Made by a program: the position numbers and the translations under genes
Shown: piece by piece, positions 16,424 through 23,054 of the stretch
How the letters are laid out: every line of letters starts with the position of its first letter
How positions within the stretch are numbered: the first letter of the stretch is position 1
Notes under the pieces: generated by a model
What the model saw: only the letters and a program-made list of their open reading frames with translations
Database searches by the model: none
What the model was told of the DNA's origin: nothing
From: Nonomuraea roseoviolacea subsp. carminata
Lineage (GTDB): Bacteria; Actinomycetota; Actinomycetes; Streptosporangiales; Streptosporangiaceae
Direction of reading: 5' to 3'
NCBI RefSeq assembly: GCF_024172185.1
Contig: NZ_JAMZEC010000001.1
Span: 5,352,001-5,416,000 of the forward strand
DNA: 64,000 bases

Positions 16424-17392
16424 TCACCCCGCCCCCGTCCCCCGCCGCCCGCCCAGGCGCATGTGGAGCCGCACGCGCAGCGTCCCGTCATCCGTGCGCA
16501 GCTCCACCAGGTCGCAGAGCTGGCGGCTGATCCAGAGCCCGTATCCTCGCGAGGATTCGGGCTCCGGTGGTATGTAGCCCGGAAGCGGGTCCTCCAGCGC
16601 CCCGCCCGGGTCGGCCAGCTCGCAGATCAGCTCCCGCCCGTTGACCCACATCGTGATCGTCCCGTGCCCGGCGCCGTGCTCGACGCTGTTGGCGGCGATC
16701 TCCGACACGCTCAGCACCAGTGACGCGGCCCGGTCGCGGTCCATGCCGGCCGCCCGCGCGTAGTCGCCGACCGTGTGCCGCAGCCGCCGCAGCTCCGGCG
16801 CGGTGAACCGCACCGACTCCACCTGCCCGCTCGGGCCCGGCAGGGGCTGGTCGTCGCCGGTCAGCACCAGTTCGTGCGGCTCGACGAAGCCGGGGCTGGG
16901 CGTCTCGCCGTACGGGCCGAGCAGGTACGGGTGGGTGAGCGGGACGTGCGCGCGGGCCTCCTCCGGCACGTCGCGCGGGCCGTACAGGCAGAGCAGCTCG
17001 GCCGCCGCGCCGCCGAGCGCCGCGTTGACCACCGACTCGTAGCGGATCCACTCGCGCACCTCACGCTCGCCGTGCCCGGGCCAGGGCGGCTCGCCGACCA
17101 CCAGGGTGCGCCGGCCCAGGGTGTACTCGTGACAGGCCGCGAGCGCGCGGTGCGGGTGGGCGTACCAGGAGGCGCGGGCGCGGCTGTCGAGGCGGCGCGC
17201 GTCGTCGCCGCCGAGCGCGTCCCGTAACAGCTCCAGCCGGGCGTGGGTGACGACCGCCAGCACCCGCCGGCCCTCGCGCAGCGCGGCGCGCACGCGCGGC
17301 AGGAGCAGCCGCAGGAGGTCGTCGTCCGAGTCGTACGGCACCGCGACATGCCTGAGCGACTCACCGTCGGGTCGTGCCCGGTCAGGGCGCAC
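16424..17392 (-). CDS. MEDS-domain sensor with HATPase (anti-sigma-like) domain
   Basis: 322 residues. The N-terminal half (HVAVPYDSDDDLLRLLLPRV, VTHARLELLRDAL, YGPRDVPEEA and LTHPYLLGPYGETPS) matches the MEDS sensory domain; the C-terminal part is an RsbW-like HATPase with N-box SVSEIAANSVEHG and G-box SRGYGLWISRQLCDLVELR. Such actinobacterial proteins act as anti-sigma/anti-anti-sigma switch components. The start at GTG 17392 is supported by a promoter whose +1 falls on that codon. It is convergent with the ECF sigma gene, 4 bp apart, so functional pairing is possible but not shown; ECF12 factors are usually held by zinc anti-sigmas, not HATPases. Confidence 0.82.
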   Translation of the reverse strand: MRPDRARPDGESLRHVAVPYDSDDDLLRLLLPRVRAALREGRRVLAVVTHARLELLRDALGGDDARRLDSRARASWYAHPHRALAACHEYTLGRRTLVVGEPPWPGHGEREVREWIRYESVVNAALGGAAAELLCLYGPRDVPEEARAHVPLTHPYLLGPYGETPSPGFVEPHELVLTGDDQPLPGPSGQVESVRFTAPELRRLRHTVGDYARAAGMDRDRAASLVLSVSEIAANSVEHGAGHGTITMWVNGRELICELADPGGALEDPLPGYIPPEPESSRGYGLWISRQLCDLVELRTDDGTLRVRLHMRLGGRRGTGAG

Positions 17393-17398
17393 GGCCGA

Positions 17399-17427
17399 AA
17401 CGTAGCAAGCGCTTGCCACCTGTGCAA
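17399..17427 (-). promoter_or_regulatory. Promoter with palindromic operator in the spacer (leaderless)
   Basis: On the minus strand TTGCAC (17427-17422), 17-bp spacer, TACGTT (17404-17399), then 6 nt to GTG 17392. The perfect palindrome GCAAGCGCTTGC (17405-17416) fills most of the spacer. A LacI-type repressor bound there would block the promoter. The regulator is unknown. Confidence 0.5.
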
Positions 17428-17460
17428 CGGGCCAGGCCACGCGGGGGTCGGAAGTGTCAT

Positions 17461-17577
17461 GCCCCCGACGAGGCGAGGCGGATCTCAGGCCCCCGACGAC
17501 GCGAGGCGGGTCTCAGGCCCCCGACGACGTGAGGCGGGTCTCAGACCCCCGACGACGTGAGGCGGGTCTCAGGTCCC
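17461..17577. repeat. 28-bp tandem repeat across the EamA stop codon
   Basis: CCCCCGACGACG-type units start at 17462, 17490, 17518, 17546 and (variant, TCCCCGACGAGG) 17574, exactly 28 bp apart. Each unit carries a copy of the TCA (stop in the minus frame) used by the EamA gene at 17569-17571. 28 is not a multiple of three, so it is not coding. Confidence 0.9.
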
Positions 17578-18417
17578 CGACGAGGCGAAGGCGATGAGGG
17601 AGACGGCCGCGAGCGCACAGGTCACGCCGGTCACCTGGATGGGGCGCAGCCGCTCGCCCAGCACCTGCCGGGCCAGCAGCAGCGTGCTGGCCGGATAGAG
17701 CGCGACCAGCACCGCGACCAGGCTGACCAGCCCCTGCCGCTGGGCGAGCAGGTAGAGCACGTTGGCCAGCATGTCGAGCACCCCCGCGGCGGCGATCACG
17801 CGCCACGCGCCGCTCCCTGGCCGCAGCGCCCGCCGCGTGGCCAGGGCGACCAGCGCCACGGCGGCCACCGACGACAGGCGGGCACCCATGAGCGGCCACA
17901 GCCCCGAGTCGTCCGGAGCCAGGTCGAGCAGCACGAAGAACCCGCCGAACCCCGCGCCGGCGGTCAGCGCCATCAGCACCGAGCCCCGGGAGCCGCCCCG
18001 CCGCGCCGGCGACCGGTCCTGGCTGACGAGCAGGACCGAGCCGAGCGCGAGCACGACGCCGGCCATGGCCAGCGCCTGCGGACGCTCGCCCTTGGCCAGC
18101 CCCCACAGCACCGGCAGCGCCGCCGAGGTGACCGCGGCGACCGGCGCGACCACCGACATCACGCCGGTGGCCAGCGCCCGGTAGAACAGCACGAGCCCGC
18201 CCGCGCCCGCCAGCCCCGCCGCGAGGCCCCACAGCAGCGCCGGGCCACTCGCCAGGCCGGGCAGCAGCGGCAGCATGCCGGCGATCAGCGCCAGGCCGGC
18301 GAGCTGCGAGAGCACCACGACCGCCAGCACCGGCGATCGCCGGGTGGCCAGCCCGCCGAAGAAGTCGGCCGTGCCGTACACCACGGCGCACGCGGTCGCC
18401 AGGATCACCGCAGTCAT
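17569..18417 (-). CDS. EamA/DMT-family exporter
   Basis: 282 residues, about ten membrane helices in two EamA halves: GTADFFGGLATRRSPVLAVV through VAAVTSAALPVLWGLAKGERP, then MALTAGAGFGGFFVLLDLA through ALYPASTLLLARQVLGERLR. Members export metabolites or amino acids. ATG 18417 has GGTGAGAG upstream. Divergent from an XRE-cupin regulator gene across a 90-bp gap with a 7-bp inverted repeat; such regulator-transporter pairs are usually one control unit. The 3' end carries tandem repeats. Confidence 0.88.
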   Translation of the reverse strand: MTAVILATACAVVYGTADFFGGLATRRSPVLAVVVLSQLAGLALIAGMLPLLPGLASGPALLWGLAAGLAGAGGLVLFYRALATGVMSVVAPVAAVTSAALPVLWGLAKGERPQALAMAGVVLALGSVLLVSQDRSPARRGGSRGSVLMALTAGAGFGGFFVLLDLAPDDSGLWPLMGARLSSVAAVALVALATRRALRPGSGAWRVIAAAGVLDMLANVLYLLAQRQGLVSLVAVLVALYPASTLLLARQVLGERLRPIQVTGVTCALAAVSLIAFASSGT

Positions 18418-18439
18418 GTGCTCTCACCGTCCAGTCCAT

Positions 18440-18464
18440 TGTGTTGCACTCCCAGTACAACACA
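18440..18464. promoter_or_regulatory. Operator-like inverted repeat
   Basis: TGTGTTG (18440-18446) and CAACACA (18458-18464) with an 11-bp spacer, midway between the EamA and XRE-cupin genes. Likely binding site of the XRE protein. GGTGCACC downstream (18468-18475) is a second small palindrome. Confidence 0.45.
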
Positions 18465-18507
18465 TAAGGTGCACCAGACTGCAAATCGATATCACTACAC
18501 TGCACTC

Positions 18508-19083
18508 ATGGAAGACCCCGAGACGATCACGCAGGCCATCGCCAACAACGTGCGCGCCCAGCGCTCGCACCGCGGCCTGACCCTGGACGCGCTGGCCGCC
18601 CGGTCCGGCGTCAGCAGGGGCATGCTCGTGCAGGTCGAGCAGGGGCGGACCAACCCCAGCGTCTCGACGCTCACCCGGATCGCCTCCGCTCTGGGCGTCA
18701 CCGTGGCGCGGCTGGTCGAGGTCTCCGACGTGCCGACGGTGCGGATCGTCGAGGAGGCCGACGTGGTGACGTTCGACCAGGGCGACGTGCGGGCCCGGCT
18801 GCTCGTCGGCGCGGACGAGCCGATGATCCTGGAGCTGTGGGACTGGCGGCTGGCCCCCGGCCGTCACCACGACGGCGACGCCCATCCGCCCGGCACCCGC
18901 GAGATGGTCACCGTGCTGGAGGGCGAGATGACCCTCACCGTGTACGGCCGCAGCCACCTGGTCCGGGCCGGCGCGGCCGTCCTGTTCACCGCCGACCGCC
19001 CGCACCGGTACGCGAACCTGGGCCACGAGGAGCTCCGCCTGATCATGGTGGTGGCCGAGCCGCGGGAGGCCCCCGACCACTGA
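18508..19083 (+). CDS. XRE-family regulator with cupin sensor domain
   Basis: 191 residues. HTH_3 at residues 8-65 (NNVRAQRSHRGLTLDALAAR, SGVSRGMLVQVEQGRTNPS, VSTLTRIASALGVTV) and a C-terminal cupin (HPPGTREMVTVLEGEMTLTV, ADRPHRYANLG). The start ATG 18508 is leaderless: TACACT (18496-18501) then 6 nt. Likely senses a small molecule exported by the divergent EamA protein and regulates both genes. Confidence 0.92.
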   Translation: MEDPETITQAIANNVRAQRSHRGLTLDALAARSGVSRGMLVQVEQGRTNPSVSTLTRIASALGVTVARLVEVSDVPTVRIVEEADVVTFDQGDVRARLLVGADEPMILELWDWRLAPGRHHDGDAHPPGTREMVTVLEGEMTLTVYGRSHLVRAGAAVLFTADRPHRYANLGHEELRLIMVVAEPREAPDH

Positions 19084-19225
19084 CCGGTTCCGGCCGTCCC
19101 GATGACGCCGAACGGCCTCCTCGTCACGCTCTGGAGCTGCATGATGACGACATGTCATTGTCGGCTGTGAGCCGTGGGTGGGTACATCCCTGTGTGTGCG
19201 TCCGATCGCCGGCAGGGGGTGACGC

Positions 19226-19531
19226 GTGACCGAGGCCAGCGCGGCGACGGAGCGGCTCCGGGCCGAGCTGCGCGTGCTCGGCGTGACGACCGCGTACGAG
19301 ATGGGCGACGACGTCACGATGCCCGTCTGGATCGGGCTGGTCGTCCGCTACCGGGACGGGTTTTACCGATGGCAGGAAGGACCGGTCAAACGTCGGCATT
19401 TGGGTACGGATGCGGTCGGATGTGCCATAAGGGTGGCGCGTCGCTTCGCGGAACTCCAGGCTGATGTCCCACTGTGGTGGGATGACCTGGCCAAAGAGTC
19501 GCGCGGGCCCCTGGCGCAGGACTACCCGTAA
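19226..19531 (+). CDS. Small hypothetical protein
   Basis: 101 residues, soluble. N-terminal helix (ATERLRAELRVLGVTTAYEM), then a beta-rich stretch (MPVWIGLVVRYRDGFYRWQEG) and a helical end (AVGCAIRVARRFAELQ). GTG 19226 is preceded by AGGGGGTGA. Not recognised. The 3' end overlaps the deacetylase gene, implying coupling. An imperfect dyad ATGAC-N5-GTCAT at 19144-19158 lies in the 142-bp upstream gap, which holds no other feature. Confidence 0.65.
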   Translation: MTEASAATERLRAELRVLGVTTAYEMGDDVTMPVWIGLVVRYRDGFYRWQEGPVKRRHLGTDAVGCAIRVARRFAELQADVPLWWDDLAKESRGPLAQDYP

Positions 19532-20318
19532 CCGGACCGTGGCGGTGCTGCTCGCGGCGATCCTGTGCGCGGGGTGCGGCACCACGTCCACGACGCCCGC
19601 CGCCGCCCCGCGCCCGCCCGTCATCGCCGACCCGGGCGTGCTCGCCCGCCGCCTGGCCGCCGTCCAGCCCGACTGGCCCGCCCGCCGGGTGGTCGACTGC
19701 CGGCGGCGCAAGTGCGTCGCGCTCACCTTCGACGACGGACCCGGCGAGTACACCGGCAGGCTGCTCGACATGCTGCGCGACCGGCACGTGCGGGCCACGT
19801 TCTTCGTGCTCGGCGAGATGGTGGCCGCCGACCACGCCGGGTACACCCGCCGCATGGTGGAGGACGGGCACGAGCTCGGCAACCACACGTGGAGCCACCC
19901 GCCGCTGACCGCCATGTCCGACGAACGGCTCAGGAGCGAGCTGGCCGACACCGAGGCCATCGTGCAGCGGACCACCGGCGTGCGCATGCGGCTCATGCGG
20001 CCGCCGTACGGGGCGACGGACTCCCGGGTCGCCGAGCAGGCGCGCCTGGAGGGGCTGGCGCAGATCCTGTGGAGCCTCGACACCCTCGACTGGCGCGACC
20101 GCGATCCCGGGATCGTGGCGCGGCGCGCCGGCGCGGCCGTCCCCGGCTCCATCGTGCTCATGCACGACATCCACCCGACCAGCGTCGCTGCGGTGCCCCG
20201 CGTGCTCGACACGCTGGCCAGGAAGGGCTACCGCTTCGTCACGGTGTCGGAGCTGTACGGCAGGGCGCCGCTGCCGGGCCGGACGTACACCGGCGCCGAG
20301 AACCCGAAGGAGCGGTGA
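19464..20318 (+). CDS. NodB-type polysaccharide deacetylase, lipoprotein
   Basis: 284 residues (a start at ATG 19482 is equally possible; neither has a good SD). A basic N-region, hydrophobic AVLLAAILCAGC with lipobox Cys38, then a CE4 NodB domain: TFDDGPG (Asp90, Asp91), metal motif HTWSHPPL (His141, His145), RPPYGATD, WSLDTLDW and IVLMHDIHP (catalytic His234). Removes N- or O-acetyl groups from cell-wall or other glycans outside the cell. Translationally coupled to the small gene before it. Confidence 0.9.
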   Translation: MSHCGGMTWPKSRAGPWRRTTRNRTVAVLLAAILCAGCGTTSTTPAAAPRPPVIADPGVLARRLAAVQPDWPARRVVDCRRRKCVALTFDDGPGEYTGRLLDMLRDRHVRATFFVLGEMVAADHAGYTRRMVEDGHELGNHTWSHPPLTAMSDERLRSELADTEAIVQRTTGVRMRLMRPPYGATDSRVAEQARLEGLAQILWSLDTLDWRDRDPGIVARRAGAAVPGSIVLMHDIHPTSVAAVPRVLDTLARKGYRFVTVSELYGRAPLPGRTYTGAENPKER

Positions 20319-20351
20319 GGGGTTGTCGGTGCGGCATGGCAGGCTGGCCCC

Positions 20352-21005
20352 ATGGGTTTCACCGGCTTCCCCGACGAGGCGTTCGTCTTCTACGAGGGCC
20401 TTGAGGCGGACAACACGAAGACGTACTTCACCCGCCACCGCCACCTCTACGAGGAGGCGGTGCGGGCGCCCATGCTCGCGCTCACCGAGGAACTGGCCGC
20501 CGAGTTCGGGCAGGCCCACCTGTTCCGGCCGCACCGCGACGTGCGCTTCGCCAAGGACAAGTCGCCGTACAAGACCCACCAGGGGGCCTTCGTCGACCGC
20601 ATGCCGGGCATCGGGCTGTACGTCCAGATCGGCGCCGACGGGCTGTTCACGGCGGGCGGCTGCTACACCCAGGCGCCCGACCAGATCGCCCGCTACCGCG
20701 CGGCGGTCGCCGAGGACCTGTCGGGCGAGCCGCTGGAGGCCGTGGTCGCCGAGCTGCGGGCGGCCGGCTACGAGCAGGGCGGCGACCGGCTGAAGACCCG
20801 GCCCCGCGACTACCCGCCCGACCACCCGCGCATCGACCTGCTCCGCCACCGCTCGCTGCACGCCGGCCGCCGCTTCCCGCCGGAGCCGTGGATCCACACG
20901 AAGGAGGTCGTGGAGCGGGTGCGCGAGGGCTGGCGGGCGTACGCGCCGCTGGTCGACTGGCTGGCCACGCACGTACGGGGGAGCGAGCTGCCCCGCCGCC
21001 GCTGA
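20352..21005 (+). CDS. DUF2461 (TIGR02453) family protein
   Basis: 217 residues. Starts MGFTGFPDEAFVFYEGLEADN, and has the family blocks RPHRDVRFAKDKSPYKTHQGA and GLYVQIGADGLFTAGGCYTQ. The family is widespread and of unknown function. Alone in its transcription unit, 34 nt after the deacetylase gene, and may be co-transcribed with it. Confidence 0.88.
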   Translation: MGFTGFPDEAFVFYEGLEADNTKTYFTRHRHLYEEAVRAPMLALTEELAAEFGQAHLFRPHRDVRFAKDKSPYKTHQGAFVDRMPGIGLYVQIGADGLFTAGGCYTQAPDQIARYRAAVAEDLSGEPLEAVVAELRAAGYEQGGDRLKTRPRDYPPDHPRIDLLRHRSLHAGRRFPPEPWIHTKEVVERVREGWRAYAPLVDWLATHVRGSELPRRR

Positions 21006-21176
21006 CCGGACCCGCCACCGCTGCGCGGGCGCGATGATGGGGCATGTCGGGATCCGTCACGGCTGCCGCAGCGGCGACGGGAAAGCACGCCGAGCACGTC
21101 TCGCAGGCCACGCCGGGTACGGAGCGCGCCGCGTCGAGGCGTGCCGGCGCGGTGTCGGCAGGAGGAACGAGACGGC

Positions 21177-23054
21177 GTGACGGCGCAGCGGGCGGGGGAG
21201 CGTGACGGCGATGGGCGGCGTCCACCGGTATGGGTGCGGGAGCGGGGCGGCGTGACGGGTGCGGGCGGTGGCGTCCGGGTGGGGGAGCGGCGGGATCGGT
21301 GGGTCCTGGCGGCGATCACGGCTGTGGCGGCCCTGCTCTACGGCGCGGTGTCGTTCGTGCGGTTCGCGGGGTTCCGGGCCGGGGCGTACGACCTGGTGAT
21401 CTTCGATCAGGCGGTCCGGTCCTACGCGCGGCTCGGCCTGCCGGTGGCCGTGATCAAGGGCGTCCACAACGACTTCGGACCCGGGTTCACCGTGCTGGGC
21501 GACCACTGGTCGCCCGTCCTCGCCGTGCTCGCGCCCCTCTACTGGATCCACGACGGCCCCGCCACGCTGCTCGTCGCGCAGGCCGTGCTGCTGGCGTCGG
21601 CGGCCGTGCCGCTGTGGGTGTTCACCCGGCGCGCCCTGGGCGTCCGCGCCGCGCACCTCGTGGCCGTCGCCTACGCGCTGTCGTGGCCGGTCGTGGAGAC
21701 GGCGGCGTTCGACTTCCACGAGGCCGCGTTCGCGCCCCTGCTCACCGGGCTGCTGCTCGAACGGTGGCAGGCCGGGCGGCGCGTCCACGTCGTGCTCGCC
21801 GCTCTCGCGCTGCTGTGCGTGAAGGAGGACATGGGGCTGCTCGTCGCCGGGTTCGGGGCGATGCTGCTCGGCCGGCGCGGGTGGCGGGCGCTGGGCGCGG
21901 CCCTGGCGGCCGGCGGGCTCGCGGCCACGTGGCTGGCCTCGCAGGTGCTGATCCCGCTGTTCGGGGGCCGGGCCGACTACTACTGGGCGTACGGCGCGCT
22001 GGGGGCCGACGCGGGAGCCGCGGCCCGCACCGCGCTGACCGACCCGCTGGCGGTGGTGGCGCAGCTCGGCAGCCCGCCCGTGAAGCTGCTCACGCTGCTC
22101 CTGCTGCTCGGCGTCACGCTGCTGGCGGCGCTGGGGTCGCCGATCCTGCTCATGGCGGCACCCCTGCTGGCCGAGCGGATGCTGGCCAGCTCCTTCCCCA
22201 ACTGGTGGGTGCCCGAGTACCACTACAACGCGTTCGTCGTGGTCGTCGTCCTCGCGGCGGGGGTGGACGGGGTCCGCCGCCTGTGCGACCGCCTGGAGGC
22301 GCGACGGGCGCCGTGGGGCGCGCGGGCGGCGCGGGCGTGGGCGGTCGGGGTGGTGGCGTTCGCCGTCGCGAGCGTGCCGTTCTTCGCGCTGGCCGACCTG
22401 GCCGACCCCGCCTCCTACCGGCGTGACGCGCGGGAGAGCGCCGCCGCCGCGGCCGTGGCCGCCGTGCCGGACGGGGCGCTGGTCGAGGCCGCCAACAACC
22501 TCGCGCCCGCGCTGTCCGGCCGCGCCACCGTGCTGCTGTGGGACCGCACCCCGCGCCGGGCGCCGTGGGTGGTGGCCGTGGTGGACCGCCGCACGTTCCC
22601 GTTCCCGGACGTGGCGGAGCAGCGGGCCCGCGTGCGGACGCTGCTCCAGCAGGGCTACCGGGTACGGTTCGCCGAGGCGGGCTACGTGGTGCTGTCCTCG
22701 GCGACGGGTTGGCCCGGGCGAAACGCCCGCGCCACCCGTGGGCCGCCCTACTTGGACGTCGAGGTGGTGACCTGTCCGTCGCCCTGGAGGATGCGGTCCA
22801 CCGTCTGCCCGGCCGCCGAGGTGGCGGCCGCGGTGACCGCCGCGATGATCACCGCGAGCAGCGGCGTGGCCAGGCTGCGGACGCTGCGGATGTTGCGCAC
22901 CCGCGCCCACGGCTCCCCGGCGAGGTGCATGATCCGCCACTCCCAGTACAGCCCGAGGCCGATGCACACCAGGGCCACCTCGCCGCCCACGATCGCCACG
23001 ACCTGCACCTTGTCCAGTCCGCCGATGTCCGGCTCGACCAGCGTCGACAGGTAG
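21177..23054 (+). CDS. DUF2079 polytopic membrane protein with over-long C-terminus
   Basis: 625 residues as read from GTG 21177 (GGAGG 11 nt upstream; the frame opens at 21141). Residues ~40-540 match DUF2079: AYDLVIFDQAVRSYARLGLP, DHWSPVLAVLAPLY, AFDFHEAAFAPL and NWWVPEYHYNAFVVVVVLAA, with about ten membrane helices, resembling GT-C glycosyltransferase-like membrane proteins. The family-like part ends near GYVVLSSATG (about 22714). The frame then runs 307 bp into the antisense of the next gene, through a strong hairpin. The last ~110 residues are therefore doubtful; a lost stop codon is likely. Confidence 0.8.
   Translation: MTAQRAGERDGDGRRPPVWVRERGGVTGAGGGVRVGERRDRWVLAAITAVAALLYGAVSFVRFAGFRAGAYDLVIFDQAVRSYARLGLPVAVIKGVHNDFGPGFTVLGDHWSPVLAVLAPLYWIHDGPATLLVAQAVLLASAAVPLWVFTRRALGVRAAHLVAVAYALSWPVVETAAFDFHEAAFAPLLTGLLLERWQAGRRVHVVLAALALLCVKEDMGLLVAGFGAMLLGRRGWRALGAALAAGGLAATWLASQVLIPLFGGRADYYWAYGALGADAGAAARTALTDPLAVVAQLGSPPVKLLTLLLLLGVTLLAALGSPILLMAAPLLAERMLASSFPNWWVPEYHYNAFVVVVVLAAGVDGVRRLCDRLEARRAPWGARAARAWAVGVVAFAVASVPFFALADLADPASYRRDARESAAAAAVAAVPDGALVEAANNLAPALSGRATVLLWDRTPRRAPWVVAVVDRRTFPFPDVAEQRARVRTLLQQGYRVRFAEAGYVVLSSATGWPGRNARATRGPPYLDVEVVTCPSPWRMRSTVCPAAEVAAAVTAAMITASSGVARLRTLRMLRTRAHGSPARCMIRHSQYSPRPMHTRATSPPTIATTCTLSSPPMSGSTSVDR
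22707..22737. terminator. Bidirectional hairpin between convergent genes
   Basis: CGGGCG-AAA-CGCCCG core extended by further pairs on both sides (22707-22720 with 22724-22737, two mismatches). It sits where the DUF2079 gene would be expected to end and just before the stop of the convergent gene at 22748. Confidence 0.6.

Noticed and set aside
17461..17577. 28-bp regularly spaced repeats as a CRISPR array
   Set aside because: Units are directly adjacent with no spacers, contain a gene's stop codon, and no cas genes are near.
21043..21200. Small plus-strand frame starting MSGSVTAAAAATGKHAE before the DUF2079 gene
   Set aside because: No SD, no recognisable motif, composition close to random GC-rich sequence.
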